From: Desulfobacterales bacterium
GTDB taxonomy: Bacteria; Desulfobacterota; Desulfobacteria; Desulfobacterales; JAHEIW01
Direction of reading: 5' to 3'
DNA length: 14,621 bases
Assembly: GCA_030145015.1 (NCBI GenBank)
Contig: JAQYWI010000141.1
Span: forward strand, 1-14,621
In this document: in pieces, positions 1 to 7,750 of the stretch
Layout: every line of letters begins with the position of its first letter
How positions within the stretch are numbered: position 1 is the stretch's first letter
Program-made: the position numbers and the translations under genes
Notes under the pieces: generated by a model
What the model was told of the DNA's origin: nothing
Seen by the model: the letters and a program-made list of their open reading frames with translations, nothing else
Database searches by the model: none

Positions 1-932
1 CTTTGAACGCTGCCTTCCATGACATAACGCACCCCCAGGTCTTCGGCCACCTCCTGGGCCTTGACCGCTTTGCCCTTGTAGGTGAAAGTCGAGTTGCGGG
101 CGATTACGAATATCTCAGGGATATAGGACAGGGCAGTGATGATGTTTTCGGTCATGCCATCAGCGATGTACTCCTGATCGGGGACGCCGCTCAAATTGTC
201 GAACGGCAGGACAGCGATGGAAGGCTTATCAGGCAGGGGGTATGCCATCTTCTCCACAGAGGCAGGTTCGATCTTAGTTGATTGGTGCAAATAGAAATAC
301 CAGCCTGCTACGCCTCCAACTGCTACTATCAGTACAATAGCAGCAGCCAAGGCCAACCACCTTTTGGCCTTAATTTTCTCACCAATGACTTTGCCTGCGG
401 CCTCAAATTCCGTCAGCACACGATAAACTCGCACTGGTTCAGCAATGTTTTTAACACTGTGCTCACCAAGATTTTTATAGCCGAGATTAAGTTTGTTTTT
501 TACCTGATCATACGATGTCCCTGAGATGCAGATACCTCCAGGTTCAGACAATCCCTCCAGCCTGGCAGCTATGTTAACACCATCACCATAAATCCGCTCT
601 TCTTCCTGGATGACATCACCAAGATTGATACCGATGCGGAACCGCATTTTACGGTTTTCAGGTAATTCGTCGTTGCGTGACTTGATTTCTTTTTGAACGG
701 CTACCGCACACTGTACGGCATCAACAACACTGGCAAATTCAGCCAGAATGTTGTCGCCCGGTGAGTCCACGACTCTGCCGTTGTGGTCTATTACGAGTGT
801 GCTAAGTACCTCACGGTAGGTTGTTAATGTGCGGACTGTGGCCTCTTCGTCTTCACCCATGAGGCGACTATATCCTTCGACATCGGCGCTGAGGATGGCG
901 GTGAGTTTGCGTTTAAAACCTTCCTGAGTCAT
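1..932 (-). CDS. Class III adenylate/guanylate cyclase with TolB-like domain (partial, 3' end outside window)
   Basis: Open for 310 codons from an ATG at 932 to the window edge, with no stop. Residues 1-175 are a class III cyclase catalytic domain: metal-binding Asp17 in SADVEGYS, Asp60 in PGDN, and the transition-state Asn/Arg pair in VNIAAR (120-124). Residues 192-214 form one transmembrane helix, followed from about 230 by a TolB N-terminal-like segment (PSIAVLPF, then IADGMTENI). Proteins of this layout usually continue with TPR repeats; that part is not visible. It should make cAMP or cGMP at the inner face of the membrane. The adenine-contacting Lys usually found three residues before the conserved Gly-Asp is Asp56 here, so the nucleotide preference cannot be assigned. 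The ribosome binding site is weak (AAAGGGTG). Domain assignment is secure; substrate is not. Confidence 0.93.
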   Translation of the reverse strand, partial: MTQEGFKRKLTAILSADVEGYSRLMGEDEEATVRTLTTYREVLSTLVIDHNGRVVDSPGDNILAEFASVVDAVQCAVAVQKEIKSRNDELPENRKMRFRIGINLGDVIQEEERIYGDGVNIAARLEGLSEPGGICISGTSYDQVKNKLNLGYKNLGEHSVKNIAEPVRVYRVLTEFEAAGKVIGEKIKAKRWLALAAAIVLIVAVGGVAGWYFYLHQSTKIEPASVEKMAYPLPDKPSIAVLPFDNLSGVPDQEYIADGMTENIITALSYIPEIFVIARNSTFTYKGKAVKAQEVAEDLGVRYVMEGSVQ

Positions 933-998
933 TAGAGACACCCTTTTTGAGGTTTTAAAACGAAGAAGGGAAATATTTAAGACCCTGAATTAATATTA

Positions 999-1027
999 CA
1001 AATATCCAAAGGGGCTTATGAGGTCAA
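999..1027 (-). promoter_or_regulatory. Putative sigma70-type promoter for the cyclase gene
   Basis: On the minus strand TTGACC (1027-1022) is followed after 17 bases by TATTTG (1004-999). The -35 matches consensus at five of six positions and the spacing is ideal, but the -10 is weak. It lies about 70 bases upstream of the cyclase ATG. Confidence 0.4.
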
Positions 1028-1137
1028 GGTTAATTATAAATAGCTATTTCGAGGAATATTTGTTTGGGAGCAGATCTATCGTATGAATTTGGATATCTTG
1101 GCAGAAAACCAGATTTCACTGAATCTGTGATATATTG

Positions 1138-1247
1138 AGAGACTGTCGAAAAAGTCTAATTTTGGCATTTTTACGAATTTCGCATGTAGTAAAATCAGAT
1201 AGTTATAAGCCTTAAAATCATGGTTTTAGGGTTTTTCGACAGTCTCT
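1138..1247. mobile_element. MITE-like element with perfect 16-bp terminal inverted repeats
   Basis: AGAGACTGTCGAAAAA at 1138-1153 is exactly reverse-complemented at 1232-1247, enclosing 78 AT-rich bases that encode nothing. If the ends are taken as GAGACTG...CAGTCTC, the trinucleotide TGA stands directly outside both ends (1136-1138 and 1247-1249), which could be a short target duplication. Total length about 110 bp, no transposase. A non-autonomous transposable element is the best reading; a large bidirectional terminator-like hairpin is the alternative. Confidence 0.6.
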
Positions 1248-1889
1248 GAGATAATCTGCAAAAAAGCACATCTTTGAAAACCTGAGATATCATAAAATAT
1301 CACAAATTACCCCAAATTTCAGATATGTAATCACAACTCTGGTAAAAGTACTGATATCATAGTTGCTGGCAGTCAAGTCAAGTAAATCTTGCATGAGAGC
1401 GTCTTTGAATCATTTCCGCAAAAAGTCAGATAAAGCCCATCAATAAATGCAATCTTCCGAATGGCAAAATTATCTATTGCTAAGCAAGCATTAAAAAATA
1501 GTGCGCGTATTGAGAGATGCCTTCCGGCACCGACGCAAAGGCCGATGGGGGGTTGACCGGGGGTCTAAAATGGCGGGTTAAATTTTCCAACTCGAATTTG
1601 ATAGTTTTTCGAACGGATCATTTTTGAGCTTGATGTATCTCCACCTGTAGAAGCTGAAAAATAGGACAATCGGTTACGATATTATACCAGTTTTTCAAAT
1701 TCGGCCTGCAACTTGTTAATCCCACCAAAACGGATCGGGCCGACATGAACACAAAGATATTTCTGTAAATAGGTTTAAAATGTGATTTATCTCCTCCAAA
1801 AAAAGAGTTCATTTTACGGGCGGAAAAAAAGTTTTATTTGCTCTAATTTTCATTGGGCCTGTTGGGTACAGCGTTGGGTATGAACTTTT

Positions 1890-1929
1890 TATCAAAATAA
1901 AAAAGGCTTAGAATTTCTTCTAAACCTTT
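1890..1929 (-). terminator. Rho-independent terminator of tRNA-fMet
   Basis: Arms at 1902-1913 and 1918-1929 form a 12-bp stem (one T.G pair on the minus strand) with a GAAA tetraloop. On the minus strand the stem is followed by TTTTTTATTTT. It starts 10 bases after the CCA end of the tRNA, so it ends the tRNA transcript. Confidence 0.85.
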
Positions 1930-1939
1930 GATTTTATTG

Positions 1940-2016
<77 letters not shown>

Positions 2017-2095
2017 TCAAATTGTCTTTTATACCGCTTTCCATTATAAAGTTCCGAACTACGGGATTGCGGTGTAAGCGGTTGTACGGTTGTAG

Positions 2096-2125
2096 AAAAA
2101 ACGTTTGAATTCCAGAACGTTTTTT
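2096..2125 (-). terminator. Bidirectional terminator-like hairpin ending the alaC-hom-thrH cluster
   Basis: AAAAAACGTT at 2096-2105 is exactly reverse-complemented at 2116-2125 around a 10-base loop. Either strand ends in a T run; on the minus strand it follows the stop codon of the DUF167 gene by about 105 bases. The stem is AT-rich with only one CG step pair per arm, so strength is uncertain. Confidence 0.55.
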
Positions 2126-2231
2126 TAACAACCACTATAAAGGCGTTTTTCTTAACTAAATTGGAGAAATTAGTCAAGAGCTTTCTTTGGACAAATTAAT
2201 TTCCGGATCTCTCTGCTGTTGCGACATAGTG

Positions 2232-2570
2232 CTATTTTGTGCCCGGGATACAATTATTGATCAATTTTTCGACCTTGTGTTTCAGAAGTTCTCTTTCTTT
2301 TTCAGATAGAGTTACCTGATCCGAACGCAACAGAATCTGCTTGGTCCGGCTGTTTTGTCCGCTTATGATTTCGAGTCGGAAATAAGGTGTCGCAAGACAT
2401 TTTGCCAGAAATTTAAGGCACATTTTGTTGGCCGCGCCTTCCACCGGAGGGGCAGTCACTTTTACTTTGAGAGCGCCCCCGTGTACGCCGACAATTTTAT
2501 TTTTTGAAGATCGGGGCTGCACGAAAACGTTAAACACAATTCCATTCGGATGTTCGCGTATAATCGGCAT
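2232..2570 (-). CDS. DUF167 (YggU-like) family protein
   Basis: A 112-residue cytoplasmic protein. The family core is clear: VQPRSSKNKIVGVHG near residues 17-31, then KVKVTAPPVEGAANK (35-49) and the C-terminal ISGQNSRTKQI (69-79). E. coli YggU is 96 residues, so the length is usual with a short extra tail. The family has no established biochemical role. The start has an AAGG ribosome site six bases upstream. It is the last gene of the minus-strand cluster, 126 bases after the thioesterase gene; the hairpin at 2096-2125 follows. The spacer before it contains a GC-rich CCGCGG palindromic patch near 2605-2630. Function cannot be inferred from the neighbours. Confidence 0.93.
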   Translation of the reverse strand: MPIIREHPNGIVFNVFVQPRSSKNKIVGVHGGALKVKVTAPPVEGAANKMCLKFLAKCLATPYFRLEIISGQNSRTKQILLRSDQVTLSEKERELLKHKVEKLINNCIPGTK

Positions 2571-2696
2571 CTGACCTTTTTCTCGCCGCAGACCCTTGCG
2601 CCTCGCCTGCCCGCGGCCGGCAACTCCGGACGAGTTTGGCTTCTTGAGGATCCATCAAGTATAAAGAATAGAAAATTTTCCCGATTCCTGAGCCAT

Positions 2697-3110
2697 CTAA
2701 GGTTCCAGACGATTTTTTTGAATTACGTCTCTGATAAAATTAGGCGGCCGAACCACTTTCCCATCGCCGTTTAGGCATGCATGTTTGGTGTAACCTTTTG
2801 CGATAAGTGTATGGTCGCGTTCACTGAATATTTTGTATTCGAATTTAACCGCGCCCTTGATTTGGGTATCCAGTTTGGTTTCGATGACCAAAACATCATC
2901 GTATTGCGCGGCGACGCAATATTTACAATGGGCTTCGGCCACCGGAAGATAAATGCCGCGTTCCTCGACTGACTTGTAAGTAAGTCCCAGGGACCTGAAC
3001 ATCTCGTTGCGTCCAATTTCAAACCACCGGAAGTAATTTCCATAATAAGCCTGACCCATATTATCCGTGTCACCGTATATTACACGGATGGTTGTTTTGT
3101 GATCTGACAT
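2697..3110 (-). CDS. Acyl-CoA thioesterase, 4HBT/YbgC hotdog family
   Basis: 137 residues, a single hotdog domain of the 4-hydroxybenzoyl-CoA thioesterase/YbgC type. The N-terminal signature reads YGDTDNMGQAYYGNYFRWFE (12-31), with Asp16 in the position of the catalytic Asp and the helix-starting Tyr-Tyr-Gly-Asn-Tyr behind it. Such enzymes hydrolyse acyl-CoA or acyl-ACP thioesters in the cytoplasm; substrate cannot be told from sequence. AAGAGGT lies six bases before the ATG. It begins 24 bases after the stop of thrH, so the two are probably co-transcribed. YbgC is tied to the Tol-Pal locus in many bacteria, but no tol genes are here, so I leave the symbol blank. Confidence 0.92.
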   Translation of the reverse strand: MSDHKTTIRVIYGDTDNMGQAYYGNYFRWFEIGRNEMFRSLGLTYKSVEERGIYLPVAEAHCKYCVAAQYDDVLVIETKLDTQIKGAVKFEYKIFSERDHTLIAKGYTKHACLNGDGKVVRPPNFIRDVIQKNRLEP

Positions 3111-3134
3111 GCAATACCTCTTAAGCTGATGTTT

Positions 3135-3767
3135 TCACTTACGATTGTGAGGATCATTTCCGGGGGCATCAATGATTTTTTTAATGGTCTGCTTTAATTC
3201 AGCGTAGGTGCGGGTGACCGCGAATTCTGCGTATTCTTCTTTGATATTATCGGGCGGGCAATACAGGATGGCACGCTCAGCCGTTTTGAGCATGGTGATG
3301 TCGTTGTAAGAATCGCCAATCGCAATGACTTTGTAATTGAGATTTGCTAAAGCAGTTGCCACCTTTTGTTTGCCGTCTTTTTGGCGCAGGTTATATCCGG
3401 AAATCGTTCCATCGGTTTCAACCGCCAAGGTGTTACAAAAAAGCGTCGGCTGGCTGAGCTTTTCAAGCAAGGGCCCGGCAAACTCTACGTAGGTGTCCGA
3501 TACGATAATGACCTGAAGCCGGGATCGAAGCCAATCAAGGAAACTCTTGGCTCCATCAAGCGGCTTCATTTTCGCGATGACGGCCTGAATATCCTGGAGC
3601 TTCAGTCCGTGTTGCTTTAAAATGGCCAGCCGTCCCTTCATCAAAACATCATAATCGGGAATATCCCGGGTGGTCAGCCTAAGTTCTTTTATGCCTGTAA
3701 TCTCAGAGACGTTAATCCATATTTCAGGTGTAAATATACCTTCCATGTCTGCGCAAATAATATACAT
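3135..3767 (-). CDS. thrH: Phosphoserine phosphatase / homoserine phosphotransferase ThrH
   Basis: 210 residues, HAD superfamily, close along its length to Pseudomonas ThrH as I recall it (TTRDIPDYDVLMK and HGLKL segments are nearly the same). HAD motif I is Asp7-Met-Glu9 rather than the common DxD, as in ThrH. Motif II is VSDT (89-92), the motif III Lys lies in RQKDGK (128-133), and motif IV is GDSYND (151-156). Known members take phosphate from phosphoserine and can pass it to homoserine, making O-phosphohomoserine for threonine synthase. Position directly behind hom (44-base gap) supports the homoserine role. A GGAAGAGAG ribosome site precedes the ATG by four bases. The last 12 residues are poorly conserved and hydrophilic. 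Confidence 0.95.
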   Translation of the reverse strand: MYIICADMEGIFTPEIWINVSEITGIKELRLTTRDIPDYDVLMKGRLAILKQHGLKLQDIQAVIAKMKPLDGAKSFLDWLRSRLQVIIVSDTYVEFAGPLLEKLSQPTLFCNTLAVETDGTISGYNLRQKDGKQKVATALANLNYKVIAIGDSYNDITMLKTAERAILYCPPDNIKEEYAEFAVTRTYAELKQTIKKIIDAPGNDPHNRK

Positions 3768-3811
3768 CGTTCTCTCTTCCGTCTAAAATGGCCGCTCAAT
3801 TTAGGTTATAC

Positions 3812-5125
3812 CTAATCGAGTTGTTCGTCTTCAATCCGAATCAGGACCGGCTTGTCGCTGACCACCTCCAGATTGTTGATTTCCGCTAATGCTTTTTGAA
3901 CATCCAATTCCTTTGCCAGGTGACTCACCATAACGACCGGTACCGATCCGTCGGTTTTTCTGCCTTTCTGCTGAACGGACTGAATACTGATATCATGATT
4001 GCCTAAAACCCCGGATATTTTTGAGAGAACTCCGGGACTGTCGAGAGCGGCAAATCGAAAATAGTAATGCGTCACAATTTCATCCATCGACATAATTTTT
4101 ATGTTTTGAATATGATCCCTTTGAAATGCGAGGGCGGGAATCCTGCATGTGGTTTCTGCCATTAGATTGCGGGCGATATCTACCACATCACTGATCACGG
4201 CACTGGCAGTTGGCATCATCCCGGCCCCCCGACCGTACAGCATGATGTCGCCGACCGCGTCACCGGAAACCATGACCGCATTTACCGTGCCGCTGACATT
4301 AGAAAGAAGGTTGCCGAAAGGAATCATGGTCGGGTGTACCCGCGCTTCAATTTTGTCGCCATGGTTTTTGCTAATCGCTAATAGTTTGATTCTATAACCG
4401 AAATGCTCGGCAAATTCGACATCCAGCGGCGTAATCTTGGTGATGCCTTCAATGTACACCTTCGGTAAATTAATCTCCATACCGTAGGCCAGCGCCGTCA
4501 AGATGGCAATCTTATGAGCGGTATCGATCCCGTCGACATCCAGGGTGGGATCAGCTTCGGCATAGCCTCTGGTCTGTGCTTCGGTCAGGGCAGCGCCGAA
4601 GGCGCTTCTTTCTTCAGTAATTTTGGTTAAAATATAATTACAGGTACCGTTCAAAATGCCGATCATTGATTGGATGCGATTTGCAACCAACGATTCCCGC
4701 ATGGCTTTGATAATCGGCATGCATCCGCCAACGGCGGCCTCAAAGGCCAGGTCTACACCTTTTTCTGCGGCAGCTTTAAACAGCGCATTGCCCTGACTGG
4801 CTAAAAGCGCCTTGTTGGCCGTGATGACCTGCTTACCGTTTTCGATGGCTTTTAAAATAAATTCTTTGGCAATTCCTTCTCCGCCGATCATTTCGATGAT
4901 GATATCGATATCCGGATCATTTACGACCGAGTTTGCATCGGTGGTCAGCACACCTGCATTAAATTGGATGCCTCTATCGGTCTCGATGTCGATATCGGCA
5001 ACCCATTTGAGATTCAAGGTCGCCCCCAGGCGTGCGCCAATCACCTGGCTGCTGTCAATAAGCAATTTAGCTACGCCGGTGCCCACCGTGCCGCAACCGA
5101 GCAAACCCACTTGTATCTCTTTCAT
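3812..5125 (-). CDS. hom: Homoserine dehydrogenase
   Basis: 437 residues. Reduces aspartate semialdehyde to homoserine with NAD(P)H, the branch point to threonine and methionine. Residues 5-20 are a Rossmann nucleotide site (GLLGCGTVG). Catalytic Lys105 is in VITANKALLA; the substrate domain holds LNGTCNYILTK near 159-169 and GYAEADPT, with Asp201 and Lys205 as the second catalytic pair. Residues about 353-432 form an ACT domain (LDSPGVLSKISGVLG), so feedback control, commonly by threonine, is likely. AAAGGAG stands eight bases before this ATG; an in-frame GTG one codon upstream is five bases from the same site and is the alternative start. No aspartate kinase gene is fused or adjacent. It is followed by thrH and preceded by alaC, in one direction. 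Confidence 0.97.
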   Translation of the reverse strand: MKEIQVGLLGCGTVGTGVAKLLIDSSQVIGARLGATLNLKWVADIDIETDRGIQFNAGVLTTDANSVVNDPDIDIIIEMIGGEGIAKEFILKAIENGKQVITANKALLASQGNALFKAAAEKGVDLAFEAAVGGCMPIIKAMRESLVANRIQSMIGILNGTCNYILTKITEERSAFGAALTEAQTRGYAEADPTLDVDGIDTAHKIAILTALAYGMEINLPKVYIEGITKITPLDVEFAEHFGYRIKLLAISKNHGDKIEARVHPTMIPFGNLLSNVSGTVNAVMVSGDAVGDIMLYGRGAGMMPTASAVISDVVDIARNLMAETTCRIPALAFQRDHIQNIKIMSMDEIVTHYYFRFAALDSPGVLSKISGVLGNHDISIQSVQQKGRKTDGSVPVVMVSHLAKELDVQKALAEINNLEVVSDKPVLIRIEDEQLD

Positions 5126-5204
5126 CACTCATTCTCCTTTAGTATGCGCGACGTGATGTGTTCTTTCTGTGCGAATGATTTCAAAAATTCGAAATACGAA
5201 TCTC

Positions 5205-5292
5205 GAAATGCGAAACAAATCCGAATATCGAATGACCCAAATTCAAACTTTTGAACGTTTGGATTTGGGATTTTGAATTTGTTTCGGATTTC
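5205..5292. repeat. Long imperfect palindrome between alaC and hom
   Basis: Two nested pairs of arms share one centre. The inner arms 5236-5248 and 5257-5269 match at 12 of 13 positions around an 8-base loop. The outer arms 5205-5220 and 5277-5292 match at 15 of 16 (GAAATnCGAAACAAAT). The flanks from about 5175 continue with TTCGAAAT-like units. It lies in the 222-base spacer that would be transcribed with alaC-hom, so it could fold in the mRNA. No T run follows either side, so it is not an obvious terminator. Confidence 0.7.
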
Positions 5293-5347
5293 GGATTTAA
5301 TATTTCTAAGCAGCTTGTAACCAAAAATATAACCTAATTTTAATTCA

Positions 5348-6514
5348 CTACATAATGTTCCGGATTCCTCTGATGGCCTGATTAATCCGCATGGGATTTT
5401 CAATCAACGCAAAACGAACATATTGGTCTCCGTATTCTCCAAAACCCAGGCCCGGGGCTACGGCAACCTGGGCCTCTGCGATTAGCATCTTCGAAAATTC
5501 CACCGAGCCCATTTGAATGTATCTTTCGGGGATCTTGGCCCACACAAACATGGTACCTTTGGGACTTTTAATATTCCAGCCGATACGGTTTAAGCCATTC
5601 ACCAGTGCATCCCTTCTTTCTTTGTATGTGTCGCGGATCTGTTCGACACAATCATAGTCCCCGTTTAATGCAATTATAGATGCAATCTGGATCGGCTGAA
5701 AAATCCCATAATCGAGGTAGCTTTTTATGCGGCGTAAAGCCGAAACAATCTGCGGGTTGCCCACGCAAAAGCCCACGCGCCATCCCGGCATGCTGTAGCT
5801 TTTTGATAACGAGAAAAACTCAACACCGACGTCTTTAGCGCCTTTGGCCTGAAGAAAACTCGGGGCTTCATACCCATCAAAAACCAGGTCCGCATAGGCG
5901 AAGTCATGTATGATCATAATGTTATGCTCTTTGGCATAATCGACGATCTTTTCAAAAAAGGCCAGATCAACAACCTCAGTGGTGGGGTTGTGGGGGTAAC
6001 TGATAATTAAGACTTTAGGCCTTGGCCATGTTGTTTTGGTTGCAGCTATAAGGTTTTCAAAAAAATCGGCCTCCGGACCCAGAGGGATCCCCCTTACATC
6101 CCCACCCGCGATGATGGCTGAATAAGGATGAATCGGGTAGGTCGGATTCGGGGCGAAAACAACATCCCCCGGCCGAATTGTTACCAGAATCAAATGTGAG
6201 ATCCCTTCTTTGACACCGATGGTTGCAATCGCTTCGTTGTCCGGGTCGATGGACACGCCAAATCTGCGATCATACCAACTGGCAATGGCCATTCGCAATT
6301 TGGTAATTCCCATCGAGGCCGAGTAGCGGTGATTCGGCGGCTTTTGGGCGGCCTCAATAAGTTTGTCGACGATATGTTGCGGGGTACCTAAATCCGGATT
6401 TCCCATTCCCAGGTCAATAATGTCTTGACCCGCCCGTCTGGCTTCCATTTTAATTTCGTTGACCGTCGCAAATACATACGGTGGTAGACGATCCAGTCTG
6501 GCAAACGTAAACAT
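5348..6514 (-). CDS. alaC: Alanine transaminase (class I/II aminotransferase, AlaC type)
   Basis: 388 residues, fold-type I PLP enzyme. Very like E. coli AlaC over the whole length ([14 protein letters not shown] start, [17 protein letters not shown] end). The Schiff-base Lys is Lys238 in [12 protein letters not shown]; Asn176 in SYPHNPT, Asp204 and Tyr207 in HDFAYAD complete the cofactor site, and Arg in YVRFALIEN binds the substrate carboxylate. Expected reaction: pyruvate plus glutamate to alanine plus 2-oxoglutarate, in the cytoplasm. Related enzymes act on other keto acids, so specificity is inferred. I start at the ATG at 6514 because GGAG lies six bases before it; a longer frame begins with TTG at 6526 and would overlap that ribosome site. 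First gene of the alaC-hom-thrH cluster, divergent from purM. Confidence 0.93.
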   Translation of the reverse strand: MFTFARLDRLPPYVFATVNEIKMEARRAGQDIIDLGMGNPDLGTPQHIVDKLIEAAQKPPNHRYSASMGITKLRMAIASWYDRRFGVSIDPDNEAIATIGVKEGISHLILVTIRPGDVVFAPNPTYPIHPYSAIIAGGDVRGIPLGPEADFFENLIAATKTTWPRPKVLIISYPHNPTTEVVDLAFFEKIVDYAKEHNIMIIHDFAYADLVFDGYEAPSFLQAKGAKDVGVEFFSLSKSYSMPGWRVGFCVGNPQIVSALRRIKSYLDYGIFQPIQIASIIALNGDYDCVEQIRDTYKERRDALVNGLNRIGWNIKSPKGTMFVWAKIPERYIQMGSVEFSKMLIAEAQVAVAPGLGFGEYGDQYVRFALIENPMRINQAIRGIRNIM

Positions 6515-6558
6515 AAGTTTCTCCAAATACGCTCTTTAAATTACCCCTGTACGACAAA

Positions 6559-6623
6559 ACTCATGAAAAAATTGTTTTGACTTTTATGCCGGATCAGATT
6601 AATTTTCAAGCGTTTTCATGAGT
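6559..6623. promoter_or_regulatory. Inverted repeat framing the purM promoter, alaC-purM divergent region
   Basis: ACTCATGAAAA at 6559-6569 is exactly reverse-complemented at 6613-6623. Between the arms, on the plus strand, TTGACT (6577-6582) and TAATTT (6600-6605) are 17 bases apart, a plausible purM promoter. On the minus strand TTGAAA (6609-6604) is followed after about 15-17 bases by AT-rich CATAAAA, a weaker candidate for alaC. Each arm carries the palindrome TCATGA, so the two could be operator half-sites. Which regulator would bind is unknown; it does not resemble the E. coli PurR site. Confidence 0.45.
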
Positions 6624-6706
6624 GGGTTTTCGATTTATATGCCTAAATCGCACAAAAATCGATCTGTTTAAGCTCTAACGATAAGCCTTAAAATCTGGAG
6701 ATCAAT

Positions 6707-7750
6707 ATGAAGGAGTCCCTCACATATGCCGATGCCGGCGTTGATATTGACAAGGCCAATAAGCTGGTGGATACCATCGGGGCGATTGCGAAAAAAACTT
6801 TCCGCTCCGGTGTCCTTAGCGATATCGGTGGATTTGGCGGCCTTTTTTCGCTCAATCTTGCAAACCTGGATAGACCGGTCTTGGTCAGTTCGACCGACGG
6901 GGTTGGAACCAAGCTTAGAATTGCATTTATGCTGGATAAACACGATACGGTCGGCATTGATCTGGTAGCAATGTGCATCAACGATATCATAGTTCAAGGT
7001 GCAAAGCCACTTTTCTTTCTTGACTATCTGTCGATGGGAAAAATCGACAATCAGCGCGTTGCGAATATTATTAGAGGGATTGCCGATGGATGCAAGCAAG
7101 CGCAATGCCCGCTGGTAGGCGGCGAAACAGCTGAAATGCCTGGATTTTACGAGAACAATGAATATGATCTGGCTGGATTTGCCGTCGGAATTGTGGATAA
7201 CAGCAAAATTATCGACGGAACGGAAATACGTGTGGGCCATAAACTTATTGGTATCGCCTCCAGCGGCTTACATAGCAACGGGTATTCGTTGGTTCGCAAA
7301 ATTTGTTTTGAGGTACTCAAATTAAAAATTGACGAGACCATACCTGAGCTTGGTAAAACCATTGGCGAAGAATTGCTGACACCAACCAGGATTTACGCAG
7401 CAACTGTAAAAGGTCTTCTTAAAGATCTGCCGGTCCATGGTATTGCGCATATCACCGGTGGCGGCATTCCTGACAATCTCGTGCGGGTTGTGCCGCAGGC
7501 CTGCAGCAGCATAATTCATAAAGGGAGCTGGGATGTTCCGCCCATTTTTTCTTTTTTGCAGCAGGCGGGTAACATCTCCGAAAATGAAATGGCGCGAACA
7601 TTTAACATGGGGCTTGGAATGATAATTATTGTGCCTGATAACGCCGTTTTAGATGTTTTGCAGCGGATAGAGGCAATGAATGATCGCGCATTTGTAATCG
7701 GCGAAATTCGTGATTGCAGAGAAACCGACAAGCGCTTAATCTGGGAGTAA
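6707..7750 (+). CDS. purM: Phosphoribosylformylglycinamidine cyclo-ligase (AIR synthetase)
   Basis: 347 residues, matching the usual 345-350. Catalyses the ATP-dependent ring closure of FGAM to aminoimidazole ribotide, step five of purine synthesis, in the cytoplasm as a dimer. The nucleotide/substrate motifs are in order: DGVGTK (64-69), GIDLVAMCINDI (83-94), LVGGETAEMPG (136-146), SSGLHSNGYSLVR near 185-197, and HITGGGIPDN near 248-257. GGAG stands six bases before the ATG. Unlike the E. coli purMN pair no purN follows; the next 430 bases carry no convincing gene. A promoter is proposed at 6577-6605. Confidence 0.97.
   Translation: MKESLTYADAGVDIDKANKLVDTIGAIAKKTFRSGVLSDIGGFGGLFSLNLANLDRPVLVSSTDGVGTKLRIAFMLDKHDTVGIDLVAMCINDIIVQGAKPLFFLDYLSMGKIDNQRVANIIRGIADGCKQAQCPLVGGETAEMPGFYENNEYDLAGFAVGIVDNSKIIDGTEIRVGHKLIGIASSGLHSNGYSLVRKICFEVLKLKIDETIPELGKTIGEELLTPTRIYAATVKGLLKDLPVHGIAHITGGGIPDNLVRVVPQACSSIIHKGSWDVPPIFSFLQQAGNISENEMARTFNMGLGMIIIVPDNAVLDVLQRIEAMNDRAFVIGEIRDCRETDKRLIWE

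Larger units (their letters stand above)
933..1939. other. About 1 kb intergenic region without a convincing gene
   Basis: Between the cyclase start and the tRNA terminator I see the cyclase promoter, the inverted-repeat element at 1138-1247, and otherwise AT-rich sequence. A GC-richer patch at 1505-1575 has runs of G and C unlike its surroundings and could be an old insertion scar. A 64-codon minus-strand frame at 1618-1812 has no ribosome binding site and no recognisable protein motif, so I do not call it. The size of the gap and its decayed look suggest a former mobile-element site. Confidence 0.5.

Noticed and set aside
1618..1812. 64-codon minus-strand open frame
   Set aside because: No ribosome site, no recognisable motif, and it lies in a decayed AT-rich spacer.
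5125..5403. 92-codon minus-strand open frame between alaC and hom
   Set aside because: It is made of the palindromic TTCGAAAT-like repeat and overlaps both neighbours; product is low-complexity.
6668..7240. 190-codon minus-strand open frame
   Set aside because: It is antisense to purM, whose protein is unmistakable; no family signature in the antisense product.
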